Source: Pseudomonadales bacterium (lineage in GTDB: Bacteria > Pseudomonadota > Gammaproteobacteria > Pseudomonadales > Ketobacteraceae). From it: DNA of 64,000 nucleotides. Below are positions 9,739 through 18,795 of this stretch, piece by piece. A program made the translations under genes and the position numbers. Numbering within the stretch: the first letter of the stretch is position 1; each line of letters opens with the position of its first letter. The stretch lies in NCBI GenBank assembly GCA_020062665.1, contig JAGUVW010000011.1, forward strand, positions 229,998 to 293,997, written 5' to 3'. A model generated the notes under the pieces. That model made no database searches. It saw nothing but the letters and a program-made list of their open reading frames with translations, and had not been told where the DNA came from.

Positions 9739-11004
9739 TCAGGCGCGAAACACCCGTTTGCAGCGTTTGGAAACCGACGCCAGCAGTAACGCCAGGCGCG
9801 GAATGTGCGACCCCAGCACCGGGTTCCCCGACGTCAGCAGCGACACTGCAATCATGCGCTCAGGGTCGGCCCAGCAGAAATTGTTGGTCAGCCCCAGATG
9901 CCCATAGGCATGCGGCGTGGCCGGGCCGAACAGGCCCACCGGATAATTCCCCAGCATCATCCCGGCGCTGTAACGCATGGGCGCCAGCAGCATGCTGTCC
10001 AGCTCGGTGGCGTTCACTTCCCGCACCGCGCGCTCGATGGTCATCGGCTGGAAAATGCGCTTGCCTTCGAACTCACCGCCATTGAGCAGACACTGGAAGA
10101 AGCGCGAGCACTCCTCTGCCGTCGCTACGATATTGCCCGCCGGAATAATCTGCTGATAGAACCGCGGATCGTTGGACAGATCGATGGCGGTCGCCAGCTC
10201 GGCCCCCAGAATCCGCTTGATGAACTGCCGCACTGGAAACACGATGGGCAAACCGGTCAGATAGTTGCGGGCGATTTGCGGATACGCTGCATCCGGCGCG
10301 CCGTAGTTGAAATATTTGAAGCCCATGGGCTCCTGCACATTCACCCGCAGAAACTCGCGAATATCCTGCCCGGTAACGCGCTGCACCAGCTCACCGAGCA
10401 CATACCCGCCGGTGAGCGCGTGATAAGCCAGCTCGCGTCCGTGCAGATTGGTGGGCTCGGCTCTGTAGATCAGATTCATGATGGCGTTGTGGTCAAACAA
10501 CACCTCCGGGTCGATATCCTTGAAGGTGGCGATGCCCGCACGGTGCGCCAGAATCTGCTGGATGGTAATGCGCTTCTTGCCGTTGGCGGCGAATTCCGGA
10601 ATGTAAAAACTCACCGGATTGAGCAGGTTGATCTGGTTACGCTCTTCCAGCAGATGAATCAGCATCGCCGTGATCGCTTTCGACGCCGAGAACAGGCAGA
10701 ACGGTGTATTAGGCGACGCCACCACCCTGCCATCGATATCACCGGGGCCATTGCCGCGCACGTGGCCGATGGAACGGTTCAGCAGAATTTCACCATGACG
10801 GCGGATGCAGATCGACAGCGCGGGATAGGCACCTGTGCGATACAGCGCCAACACGTTATTCCAGATCACATCCTTGTCCCGCTCGGTGAGGCCCAGCCAC
10901 TCCGGGTTGACCTCGTTGTCTGCAATGCCGATCACATCGTCGATGGAATCCGGCACTGCGATATTGTTCTCGATACTTGCCAAGGGATTGAGCGAGATAG
11001 CCAT
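9739..11004 (-). CDS. Serine beta-lactamase/esterase family protein
   Basis: The 421-residue protein belongs to the beta-lactamase-like serine hydrolases (class C / EstB / LACTB type). The nucleophile motif S-x-x-K is S106-A-S-K109 in CLFSASKAIT; the second motif is the YHALTGGYVLGE segment typical of EstB-like esterases, with the tyrosine as base; a third segment AYGHLGLTNNF near the C-terminus replaces the KTG box. No signal peptide is seen, so it is probably cytoplasmic and more likely an esterase than an antibiotic resistance enzyme. ATG 11004 is chosen over an in-frame TTG at 11061. It stands alone and converges on slt. Confidence 0.85.
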   Translation of the reverse strand: MAISLNPLASIENNIAVPDSIDDVIGIADNEVNPEWLGLTERDKDVIWNNVLALYRTGAYPALSICIRRHGEILLNRSIGHVRGNGPGDIDGRVVASPNTPFCLFSASKAITAMLIHLLEERNQINLLNPVSFYIPEFAANGKKRITIQQILAHRAGIATFKDIDPEVLFDHNAIMNLIYRAEPTNLHGRELAYHALTGGYVLGELVQRVTGQDIREFLRVNVQEPMGFKYFNYGAPDAAYPQIARNYLTGLPIVFPVRQFIKRILGAELATAIDLSNDPRFYQQIIPAGNIVATAEECSRFFQCLLNGGEFEGKRIFQPMTIERAVREVNATELDSMLLAPMRYSAGMMLGNYPVGLFGPATPHAYGHLGLTNNFCWADPERMIAVSLLTSGNPVLGSHIPRLALLLASVSKRCKRVFRA

Positions 11005-11349
11005 GGTGAACGTGGGTCGCCTGCGCGACTTCCTCCTGCGCGTGCTGATTGAGAGCAGCAATGAATGATCTTCGATACAAGTATAGAAAGCGACATCCCG
11101 GCACGCTTTGATCCAGGTGACTTTGATAGAAAGCGTTGCGATACAAAATCTGGCGGATTGTCACCCGCCGGGCCAAGCGCCCTGCGGCGGGGAAAGCCTA
11201 CGCAAAAAGCCCCGCACTGTCACTGCTATCACCCGCCGCCGGCTTGCGCATTGCAACAGTGCGCGGGAACCCGTGTACAATAGGCACCGCCGGCTGCGGC
11301 CCGCACTCCATCCTCACGGAAGAACTTTCGCATATTCAAGGTGTTAAAC
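11005..11349. other. Intergenic region between divergent esterase and kinase genes
   Basis: These 345 bases contain no convincing gene. A TACAAT box at 11276-11281 with TTGCAA 19 bases upstream could be a weak sigma70 promoter for the rightward AarF-type gene. AAGG just before 11350 is its ribosome binding site. Nothing else is recognised. Confidence 0.4.
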
Positions 11350-12675
11350 ATGGCATCGAAACCTACCCGTCTCGATCTGTTGGCGCAGGGCATCAAAGGC
11401 GCCTTGCGCATCGGCCAGACTGTCCGCGTTCTGGCACAAACCGGCATCGAATGGCTGCAGGGCGACCGCCCGCCCACACCCAAACTGCTGCGTCAGACCT
11501 TCGAACGCCTGGGCACCACCTACATCAAGCTGGGCCAGTTCATCGCCAGCTCGCCCTCCATCTTCCCCGATGATTACGTGGAAGAATTCCAGCTCTGCCT
11601 CGATCGCACCACACCCGTACCGTTTCACATCATGAAGCGGGTGATGGAAAAGGAACTGGGCAAATCCCTGGAAGCCGTGTACGCCGAATTCGATCCAGTG
11701 CCGCTGGCCTCCGCCTCCATCGCCCAGGTGTACGCCGCCAAGCTCGTCACCGGCGAAGACGTGGTGGTGAAAGTGCAAAAGCCCGGCGTGGAAGACATCC
11801 TGCTCACCGATCTGAATTTCCTCTACGTGGGTGCCAAGGTGCTGGAATATTTCGTGCCGAACCTGAGCATGGCTTCACTCTCTGCCATCGTCGACGAAAT
11901 CCAGAAAGGCATGCTGGCGGAATGTGATTTCTACCAGGAAGCCGGCAACATCGAAGCGTTCCAGAAATTCCTGCGGGAAACCGGCAATGATCAGGCCGCC
12001 GCGCCAAAAGTGTTCAAGCAGGCATCCACCATGCGCGTGCTGACGATGGAACGTTTTTACGGCGTGCCGTTCACCGATCTGGAAAGCATCCAGCACATCG
12101 TAGACGATCCCGAAGCCGTGCTGATCACCGCCATGAACACCTGGTTCGCCAGCCTGATGTTCTGCGATTCCTTCCACGCCGACGTGCACGCCGGCAACCT
12201 GCTGGTGCTGCGCGACGGCCGCGTCGGCTTCATCGACTTCGGCATCGTCGGCCGCATCCGCCCGCAAACCTGGGAATCCATGTCCAAATTCATCTGGGCG
12301 ATTGGGCAGAACGATTACGCGGCGATGGCGGAATCCATGCTGGGCATCGGCATGACCGACCAGGAAGTGGACGTGAAGCGGCTGGAAAAGGATATCGAGA
12401 ATCTGTACAGCGCCATGAACAGCGTAATGCCCGAAGTGGATATCCACAGCCCGGATTTCGTGTCGATCAACGAGCACGAAGTGAATCGTGTGATGATGGA
12501 CCTGGTGGGCATCGGCAAACGCCACGGCATCCATTTCCCCCGCGAGTTTGCGTTGCTGCTGAAACAACTGCTGTACTTTGATCGCTATGTGCGGCTGCTG
12601 GCGATTGATTCGAACATCTACTTTGATGACCGGTTGAATATCTCGCCGGAGATGGGCTGGACGTCGATTCATTGA
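11350..12675 (+). CDS. AarF/UbiB (ABC1) family atypical kinase
   Basis: The 441-residue protein has the signature features of the AarF/ABC1/UbiB kinase-like family: the KxGQ motif (YIKLGQFIASSPS), the alanine-rich nucleotide loop ASASIAQVYAA, the lysine in VVVKVQKPG, the ECDFYQEA glutamate motif, and catalytic FHADVHAGNLL with metal-binding FIDFGIVG. Family members support ubiquinone biosynthesis or other isoprenoid-lipid handling, by ATPase or kinase activity that is poorly defined. No membrane helices are evident. ATG 11350 has AAGG eight bases upstream, in preference to GTG 11341. It is monocistronic with a shared bidirectional terminator. It is not the ubiE-ubiJ-ubiB operon gene, so I give no symbol. 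Confidence 0.88.
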   Translation: MASKPTRLDLLAQGIKGALRIGQTVRVLAQTGIEWLQGDRPPTPKLLRQTFERLGTTYIKLGQFIASSPSIFPDDYVEEFQLCLDRTTPVPFHIMKRVMEKELGKSLEAVYAEFDPVPLASASIAQVYAAKLVTGEDVVVKVQKPGVEDILLTDLNFLYVGAKVLEYFVPNLSMASLSAIVDEIQKGMLAECDFYQEAGNIEAFQKFLRETGNDQAAAPKVFKQASTMRVLTMERFYGVPFTDLESIQHIVDDPEAVLITAMNTWFASLMFCDSFHADVHAGNLLVLRDGRVGFIDFGIVGRIRPQTWESMSKFIWAIGQNDYAAMAESMLGIGMTDQEVDVKRLEKDIENLYSAMNSVMPEVDIHSPDFVSINEHEVNRVMMDLVGIGKRHGIHFPREFALLLKQLLYFDRYVRLLAIDSNIYFDDRLNISPEMGWTSIH

Positions 12676-12679
12676 CGAC

Positions 12680-12712
12680 AAAAAAGGCGACTACATTGGT
12701 CGCCTTTTTTTT
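12680..12712. terminator. Bidirectional terminator between kinase and epimerase genes
   Basis: A stem AAAAAAGGCGA/TCGCCTTTTTT with T runs on both strands lies between the rightward kinase gene and the leftward epimerase gene. Confidence 0.88.
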
Positions 12713-12733
12713 GTTCCCCACGCCGATACCGCG

Positions 12734-13687
12734 CTACAAAATCCCCATCTCCTTCTTCTCCCGATAATACGAGAAAATATCATCCAGCGTGCGCTTGGGT
12801 TTGAAGTGAAACGTCTTGTTGAACAGCGACCCGTCGATGATCACCGGATACTTGTAGTAGTTCAGCAGGTACGGCGGCCAGCCTTTCCAGTCAAAACGCT
12901 CGCTGATTTTTTTCGGCAGCCATTCCGGCACCGACGGAATCGGCAGGCGTTTGCAGCCACACAGTTGTGCTGCTTCCTGATAGCTGATCCAGTCGTCGGT
13001 GGTGACGTTGTAAACACCCGGCTTATTGCGACGAAACGCCAACGCAATCGCATGGCCCATGTCATCCACATGAATGAACTGCATCATGGGGGAAAAGCCC
13101 ATCAGCACCGGCGCATACTTGCTCGACAGAAGCAGGCTCATGGAATTCAACACGCCCGGCCCGGCGATATTGCTCGGACGCAGGATGGTGATGTTCAACT
13201 CCGGGTACTTCCACAGATAGATATTCGCCAGGTTTTCCAGCTCCACGGAATCCACCAAATCCATGGTCAGCTCCGACGCCTTCAGTGGCGCTTCCTCGGT
13301 CAGTAACGCCGGGTTGTAGGGGCTGGCGCCGTATACAAAGAACGTGGACAGCACCACCACCTTGCTCACGCCATACTTGTGCGCCAGATCCAGCAGGCGC
13401 TGCGTGCCCAGCACGTTGTGGTTGTAGCGATTGCGGTGGGTGGATTCGTACAGGCCCATGCGGCCCAGATGAATCACGCCCTCGATCTTGTGCTTGCGGA
13501 AAATATCCTCGAAACCACGCTTGTTGTATTCGACGCGATAGCTGGACATGCCTTCGTCGCGGGGTACACGGCGGCGGAAATCCACCTGCACGATGTGATA
13601 ATCGCGCTTCAATTCCTGAATCACCTGCTGCGCCAGTGCACCGCCGGCGCCCGTCACCAGAATTTCCGGTTTGTGCTTGTGCATCAT
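12734..13687 (-). CDS. NAD(P)-dependent epimerase/dehydratase (extended SDR)
   Basis: The 317-residue protein is an extended short-chain dehydrogenase. The Rossmann motif GAGGALAQQV is near residue 13, VIHLGRMG follows strand four, and a threonine/serine strand VVVLSTFFVYG precedes the tyrosine region. The usual active-site YxxxK is not obvious: around SVELENLANIYLWKYPE the spacing is atypical, so activity may differ from sugar epimerases. The ATG at 13687 overlaps the stop of the upstream acyltransferase gene (ATGA), with AAGGGAAGGG upstream, so the two are coupled. The neighbouring acyltransferase suggests a lipid substrate. The function is otherwise unassigned. Confidence 0.82.
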   Translation of the reverse strand: MMHKHKPEILVTGAGGALAQQVIQELKRDYHIVQVDFRRRVPRDEGMSSYRVEYNKRGFEDIFRKHKIEGVIHLGRMGLYESTHRNRYNHNVLGTQRLLDLAHKYGVSKVVVLSTFFVYGASPYNPALLTEEAPLKASELTMDLVDSVELENLANIYLWKYPELNITILRPSNIAGPGVLNSMSLLLSSKYAPVLMGFSPMMQFIHVDDMGHAIALAFRRNKPGVYNVTTDDWISYQEAAQLCGCKRLPIPSVPEWLPKKISERFDWKGWPPYLLNYYKYPVIIDGSLFNKTFHFKPKRTLDDIFSYYREKKEMGIL

Positions 13688-14502
13688 TTGAACCACCCTT
13701 CCCTTTCCTGCAGGCCACGGGCAATCAGTCCGTTGATCACGTTCTTAACCTGTTCCACTTTGAGGGCTACATCGTCTTCACTGGTGATCGGCCCTTCGAA
13801 GCGCATGGGCTCGCCAAAATAGAGCCGCACTTTCGCCGGCAGGGGAACCGGTGTGGTGACAGGGAAATACGGCATGCCAAACATGCGCGCCAAGGTCTTG
13901 AGATGGAACGGCGTGGGCATGGTTTCCTCGCAGCCCACGACGCCCACTGGCAGAATCGGCGTGTTTTCAGTGATCGCCAGATGCATGAAACCCAGACCAA
14001 ACCGCTGCAGCTTGTAGCGTTTGTCCCAGGTTTTGCCGGCACCGCGCACGCCTTCCGGGAACACGATGATGGCTTCATCGGCCCGCAGCATCTTGGCGCA
14101 GTTTTCCGGATCGCCCACGACACCACCCAGTTCATTCAGGATGTTGCCAATAAAGGGTACCGTGGGAAAAAAGCGTTCGATCATCACCCGCAGCGAGCGC
14201 GGCCCGTGGGGATTGGTGGCCATGGCGTAGCCGATCAGCATGCCATCGATGGGAAGCTGGCCGCTGTGATTGGCAATCACCAGCACCCGACCTTCCTTGG
14301 GCACGTTTTCGAGCCCAAACGCCTCGACACGGAAATATTTTTCGTAGAAGGGTTTCAGCGCCTGCAGTGCCAGCTTGGCGGCATCGCTGTTGTAACCCCA
14401 GGGATCGTAACCGAACGCGCCGACCGGCTTGGGAATCCGATCAATGGCGGCATTCGCTTCCGCCGACACAAAATGCTCCTTCAAGAAACTTCTAACGCTC
14501 AT
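13684..14502 (-). CDS. Lysophospholipid-type acyltransferase (PlsC-like)
   Basis: The 272-residue protein carries the glycerol acyltransferase motifs: NHSGQLPIDGM, an H-x6-D variant of the usual H-x4-D catalytic motif seen in a subset of the family, and the substrate-binding block FPEGVRGAGKTW. A third segment TPILPVGVVGCEE fits block IV. It would transfer an acyl chain from acyl-CoA or acyl-ACP to a glycerolipid acceptor at the inner membrane. It is the first gene of a coupled pair with the epimerase. A TATAAT on the minus strand near 14772 might belong to its promoter, but spacing to a -35 box is poor. The exact acceptor is unknown. Confidence 0.85.
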   Translation of the reverse strand: MSVRSFLKEHFVSAEANAAIDRIPKPVGAFGYDPWGYNSDAAKLALQALKPFYEKYFRVEAFGLENVPKEGRVLVIANHSGQLPIDGMLIGYAMATNPHGPRSLRVMIERFFPTVPFIGNILNELGGVVGDPENCAKMLRADEAIIVFPEGVRGAGKTWDKRYKLQRFGLGFMHLAITENTPILPVGVVGCEETMPTPFHLKTLARMFGMPYFPVTTPVPLPAKVRLYFGEPMRFEGPITSEDDVALKVEQVKNVINGLIARGLQEREGWFK

Positions 14503-14968
14503 CTTCCAACGACCTCATCAATATCCCTTAACGCGCGGCCGGATTGCTCCCTCGGCAACCCGTTTGCGCAACCTTGAGCCTGAAAGCCGGCTCACGCACA
14601 GCAAATTTCGACGCACAGGTCATGCAATGACAGTGCCCTTTTTCAACACACAGTCATCAAATTGCAACAAGACATGGAATAAGACGGGGAGTGGTTTTTG
14701 TTGTTCGTGGGCCGAATGCATCCATCCCGGACACAACTGCATTTGCGAGCGCACCCCTTGAAGGCGCGCATTATAACGAAAGTATTTTGACAGCACAGTA
14801 AAGGTGCACGCATTTTTGCTGCCATCTTGGCCTGATATGACTTGAAAATGATGGCGCGTTCAGTCAAGCGGGGGGCTTTACTCGGTCAAGTGAACTGATC
14901 GAAGATCGGCGACCAGCCCGCGTGCTATGTTTAATTGATCAGGTCTTACGCCATCGAGAGAGGTTGTT
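14503..14968. other. Intergenic region between divergent lipid genes
   Basis: These 466 bases lack a convincing gene. GC drops in the middle. TATAAT on the minus strand (about 14771-14776) may be a -10 box for the acyltransferase operon. GAGAGAGG at 14956-14963 is the ribosome binding site of the GTG-started gene at 14969. A 74-codon reading frame here has no protein-like features. Confidence 0.4.
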
Positions 14969-16309
14969 GTGGCAAATCAGGAAAAGGATGACAAGCGCTT
15001 CAAGGCCACTACCCCCGGCAAGCGCTTTATGAAGCTGGCCGGCATGTCCGCCAGCATCGTGAAGAACGTCACCACCAACAAGGTGATGGGGATGTTTGCC
15101 GACGAGGAAAGCAAACAGAAATCCCAGGAGAAGATGTACGCCGATATCGGCCAGCAGATCGCCCAAACGCTGGGCGAAATGAAAGGCGCGGTGATGAAGG
15201 TGGGCCAGATCGCCTCGCAGGTGAAGGACATGCTGCCCAAGGAGGTCGCCAGCGCTCTGGAGGTGCTGCAGAAGGAATCGCCGCCCATGCCCTACGCCAT
15301 GATCCGCCGCCAGCTGATCAAGGCCCTGGGTGACACGCCCGAGAACCTGTTCGCCCGTTTCGACGAAACGCCCTTCGCCGCCGCCTCCATCGGCCAGGTG
15401 CACCGCGCGCAAACCAAGGAAGGCGTGGAGTGCGTGGTGAAGATCCAGTATCCCGGCGTGAAGGAATCCTGCGATTCCGACCTGAAGCATCTGAAGCGTC
15501 TGCTCAAACTAGCGGGACTGGTGAAAGTCAGCGCCGAGGTGATGGACAAGACCTTCGAGGAAATCCGCACCATGCTGTACGAGGAACTCGATTACAAGCA
15601 CGAGGCGGAGAACCTGAAACTGTTCAACGAGTTTTACCGCGATCACCCTTACATCCGCCTGCCCGAGCTGATCGAGAACCTGTCTGCCGAAACCGTGCTG
15701 ACGCTGACGCTGGTGGAAGGTGATCGCCTGCAGGATGTGAAGCCGCCGAAATATTCCCAGGAAACCATCAACCTGATCGGTTACCGGATTTTCGAAACCT
15801 TCGGCAAGCAGATCTATGAACTGGGCGCGGTGCATTCCGACCCGCATCCGGGCAACTTCGCGTTCCGCCCCGATGGCACCATCGTGATTTACGACTTCGG
15901 CGCGGTGAAGAAAATCCCCGCGGAAACCATCGCCAAGCTGCGCAGCCTGGTGGCAGATGCCGTGGAAGGCCGCATCGAGAAGATCGATCAGCACATGCTG
16001 AATATCGGCGTGCGCCAGCCCAGCGGCGAAGCACCGTCACCGGAGTTCTATCACGAGTGGATGGACATCGTGATGCAGCCGTTCCAGAGCTACGACGAGT
16101 ACGATTTCGGCCTCACCAACATGCACCGGCGAGCGCTGGGCAAGGTGAAGCGGGATGGGTTGAAGTACGTAGGATCGTTCCAGCCCTCACCGGAAACCCT
16201 GGTGGTTAACCGTGTTGTTACCGGTCATTACTGGACGATGGTGGATCTGGGAGTGAAGGCTTCGTTCCGCCCGCTGGTGGACGAGATCGTGCTGAAGAAA
16301 TCAGCGTAA
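14969..16309 (+). CDS. AarF/UbiB (ABC1) family atypical kinase
   Basis: This 446-residue protein is a second ABC1 kinase-like protein. It shows the KVGQ motif in GAVMKVGQIASQVKD, the alanine-rich loop AAASIGQVHRA, VVKIQYPGV, the glutamate motif YEELDYKHEAEN, catalytic HSDPHPGNFAF and the metal motif IYDFGAVK. It resembles the COQ8/ADCK3 branch more than the 11.3-kb paralogue, because the A-rich loop is the full AAAS. It starts with GTG, well supported by GAGAGAGG five bases upstream. A terminator follows. The likely role is in ubiquinone or other lipid homeostasis; the true substrate is unknown for the family. Confidence 0.88.
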   Translation: MANQEKDDKRFKATTPGKRFMKLAGMSASIVKNVTTNKVMGMFADEESKQKSQEKMYADIGQQIAQTLGEMKGAVMKVGQIASQVKDMLPKEVASALEVLQKESPPMPYAMIRRQLIKALGDTPENLFARFDETPFAAASIGQVHRAQTKEGVECVVKIQYPGVKESCDSDLKHLKRLLKLAGLVKVSAEVMDKTFEEIRTMLYEELDYKHEAENLKLFNEFYRDHPYIRLPELIENLSAETVLTLTLVEGDRLQDVKPPKYSQETINLIGYRIFETFGKQIYELGAVHSDPHPGNFAFRPDGTIVIYDFGAVKKIPAETIAKLRSLVADAVEGRIEKIDQHMLNIGVRQPSGEAPSPEFYHEWMDIVMQPFQSYDEYDFGLTNMHRRALGKVKRDGLKYVGSFQPSPETLVVNRVVTGHYWTMVDLGVKASFRPLVDEIVLKKSA

Positions 16310-16327
16310 TCGAAAACGCCCACTACC

Positions 16328-16367
16328 AAAAAGCCGCGCCAGCCTGGACAGCTCGCGCGGCTTTTTC
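16328..16367. terminator. Bidirectional terminator
   Basis: A stem AAAAAGCCGCGC/GCGCGGCTTTTT with a 14-base loop separates the rightward kinase gene from the leftward lipoprotein gene and has T runs on both strands. Confidence 0.85.
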
Positions 16368-16383
16368 GTGTTCGTGCGGGCGA

Positions 16384-16881
16384 TTACTGGTATCTCACCA
16401 TGTCGTCGCTGATGATCTGGCCGCGATACCAGGTCATGGGTTTCAGCGTCACCTGAATCTGTTCCGGTTTGAGCCCGTGCTGCGGTAAACGCTGCCGCAT
16501 CTGCAACTTGCCTTTGCCATCCACCACCGGAAAAATCTGTCGCTCCACGCCCACGTATTGGATATCGGGCACCTCCACCTTCAACATCACGTCAACGTAG
16601 AACGTGGGGGGCATGTTGTCGCCCTTCACGCTCAATTGCGCAGAGGATTCCAGCTGGGGTTCGAACATTTTTTCGTTGATGGCGGTGTGCGTGTCGATGA
16701 GAGTGAAATCAAGGCGCGGGCGTTTTTCGAGTGTCTGCAGGCGCGCGTCGATCAGCGCAACCTGCTCACTCAGTTCGGCCTGCGAGGCCTGGATGGCGTC
16801 CACCTTGCCTCCCTGGCATGCTGGCAACAGCATGGCCAGACAGACAACCATCATGGTGGTGTTACTGCGTTGACATCTCAT
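16384..16881 (-). CDS. Hypothetical lipoprotein with coiled coil
   Basis: The 165-residue product has a lipoprotein signal: MRCQRSNTTMMVVCLAML followed by the lipobox LPAC, so it is likely anchored by a lipidated cysteine at about residue 22. A short coiled coil (QASQAELSEQVALIDARLQTLEK) follows, then a beta-rich C-terminal domain (FYVDVMLKVEVPDIQYVG, IQVTLKPMTWYRG). Its ATG overlaps the stop of the upstream transglycosylase gene, so the two proteins are probably made together and may cooperate in cell-wall remodelling. I do not recognise the family. Confidence 0.75.
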   Translation of the reverse strand: MRCQRSNTTMMVVCLAMLLPACQGGKVDAIQASQAELSEQVALIDARLQTLEKRPRLDFTLIDTHTAINEKMFEPQLESSAQLSVKGDNMPPTFYVDVMLKVEVPDIQYVGVERQIFPVVDGKGKLQMRQRLPQHGLKPEQIQVTLKPMTWYRGQIISDDMVRYQ

Positions 16882-18131
16882 GATCTGGCATAGAAATTCC
16901 GACGTTTCAGCACCTTTGCAACGTACTGCCGGGTTTCTTCACTGGGCGATGCTTTTACCAAACGATCCAGCACCTGCTCCGGACTCATGCGATTGATGAC
17001 TTCAACCGCGTCGAGAAAACTGGGCTTGTCCACAAATGCCCTGGCGACATTGGACGCGCCGGCATTGTACGCAGCTATAGCGTAATACAGCCGGCTTTCC
17101 GGGTTTTTGATGTCCTTCAAATAGTCGTAATAAATAACGCTCAGATACGCCGAACCCACTTCGATATTGTATTTGGGGTTATAGAGGTACTGCGCCGTCA
17201 GCATTTTCGGTTCTTTGCCGAGTTTGGACGCCGCATCACGCCCGGCCGTGGAGGGCACGATCTGCATCAGGCCAAACGCAGGAATATGGGAACGGGCCAG
17301 CGGATTGAAATGGCTTTCGGTGTGGATGATCGCCATCATGATGTCCTCCGACAGCGCGAAACGCTCGGCGTTGCGATCCACCCAGGGCTTGTATTCCTGC
17401 ACTTTCTTGCGAATGCGATTATCCGGCAACGGAATGACATAGGTGAGCTTCTTGCCGGTGTTGACGGGCACGGCTGCCACGCTGGCGGACAGTGCCTGAT
17501 AACGGATGCTGGCATTGCGCATCAGAGCCGATGCCTTGGCGCGCACATCGGCTTCGGTGGGGCGCGGTGCGGCAAACAGTTCTTTCAGCACGAGCTCAGC
17601 GCCGGTTTCCAGCGCTTCCTTTGGCGCGCCGAGCGTGGTCATGGTGTCGGTCAGCGCCACCTGGATCGGGTCGCGCTCCAACGCCGCCTGCATGGCGGTG
17701 CCCAGTGTGTCTTCCAGTTCACCCTGCACTTTCTTCGCCATGGCGGCAAAATCCAGACGCCCGCTGCTGTAAAGGCCGTCGATGCTGATTTCCACCTGAT
17801 TGCGTTCGAAGTCCACCACTTTGCGGGTGGCGTAATCGCGGGAATACACCACCCAGCGGCTCTGGCTGCTCACTTCGGGGTTGGGCCAGTGCTGGCGGAT
17901 GCGCTGCTGCTCGTCCTGCAGCGCTTTCTGATAGGCGGCCGCCAGGGCACGCTGCTCCTGCTGGGCAGGGGTCAGCGCGATGGCCTTGCGCTCTTTCAGC
18001 AGCGGGCTGTCGGGCCGGTCGTCACGCTCGATGACCCAGCCACCGCTCGCGAGGGAGCCGTTGCTCATCAGCAGCGTAACGCACAGCAGAATCAGCAGAC
18101 CACGCAGCTTGCTCACAGGATTAGACGTCAT
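16878..18131 (-). CDS. MltC-like lytic murein transglycosylase
   Basis: The 417-residue protein combines an MltC-type N-terminal domain (about residues 90-230, with RWVVYSRDYATRKVVDFE) and a C-terminal SLT domain with catalytic glutamate in AIIHTESHFNP, then AFGLMQIVPSTAG and AAYNAGASNVARAF. It should cleave peptidoglycan glycan strands in the periplasm. Unlike E. coli MltC, no canonical lipobox is visible; the signal sequence (LLILLCVTLLMSNGSLA) looks type I. The start is ATG 18131; a GTG directly before it at 18134 is possible. It is coupled by a 4-base overlap to a lipoprotein gene that might supply membrane anchoring. Confidence 0.87.
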   Translation of the reverse strand: MTSNPVSKLRGLLILLCVTLLMSNGSLASGGWVIERDDRPDSPLLKERKAIALTPAQQEQRALAAAYQKALQDEQQRIRQHWPNPEVSSQSRWVVYSRDYATRKVVDFERNQVEISIDGLYSSGRLDFAAMAKKVQGELEDTLGTAMQAALERDPIQVALTDTMTTLGAPKEALETGAELVLKELFAAPRPTEADVRAKASALMRNASIRYQALSASVAAVPVNTGKKLTYVIPLPDNRIRKKVQEYKPWVDRNAERFALSEDIMMAIIHTESHFNPLARSHIPAFGLMQIVPSTAGRDAASKLGKEPKMLTAQYLYNPKYNIEVGSAYLSVIYYDYLKDIKNPESRLYYAIAAYNAGASNVARAFVDKPSFLDAVEVINRMSPEQVLDRLVKASPSEETRQYVAKVLKRRNFYARS

Positions 18132-18329
18132 CACTCCAGTCCGATTTACTGTATCGCTGTATTCCCGTTAGTAACTTTTCTGAGTATGACAAATGATCGC
18201 GGCCGCCCTGGCCGGTGGTTAGATTTTGTCGATCACTTTTCATACTGTTTTATAACGCCGAACTGCACTTCCGGACATCCGACGTTAGGGATCACTCACT
18301 CATTTGTTGGCGTTTTGTAACCGGTGACG

Positions 18330-18605
18330 TCAGTGCCGGTCATACCACTCTTCCGCCAGTACCGGGGCTTCATCCAGATACATCAGCGACACGAAAGTGG
18401 TGAACAGGGACACTGCCACGATCCAGTGCAGCAGGGGCAACGCCATCATGGCGATACCCGCCACCAGCCAGAAATTCTTCACCATTTCCCGCCGGCGCAG
18501 ATAATCCGGCGTCATGACCTTGCCAAACAGATGACGGGGTTTGTGTGCGACGCCCGCTCCCCGTGATGGCATCAGTATCTGCATGATTCGCTTTACGGTA
18601 CGCAT
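18330..18605 (-). CDS. Small membrane protein of unknown function
   Basis: The 91-residue product has a basic N-terminus (MRTVKRIMQILMPSRGAG) and then two closely spaced hydrophobic segments, FWLVAGIAMMALPLLHWIV and AVSLFTTFVSLMYLDE, ending in an acidic, aromatic tail. The ATG at 18605 has GGGG eight bases upstream; longer in-frame versions are implausible. It lies upstream of the MltC-like gene on the same strand, with about 200 bases between, and is divergent from the MORN-repeat gene. I cannot assign a family. Confidence 0.6.
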   Translation of the reverse strand: MRTVKRIMQILMPSRGAGVAHKPRHLFGKVMTPDYLRRREMVKNFWLVAGIAMMALPLLHWIVAVSLFTTFVSLMYLDEAPVLAEEWYDRH

Positions 18606-18795
18606 CCTGACATCCCCGTTTTGCAGGCCGCCGCGACGGCCGTTGTAACTGTCAGTATAGGCAGATGAACCGAACTGCAATTGATTGCCGCGCAGAAATT
18701 TGAAATCATCTCGATCCGAACAAAAATCCGTCGCCCTATGAAAGAAAAAAACACCAAAACAGGGCAAAAAGCTTCGCTGGCATGGATGGGGAAAC

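Noticed and set aside
14643..14867. 74-codon open frame in the 14.5-15.0 kb gap
   Set aside because: Cysteine-rich random-looking composition, no ribosome binding site and no domain.
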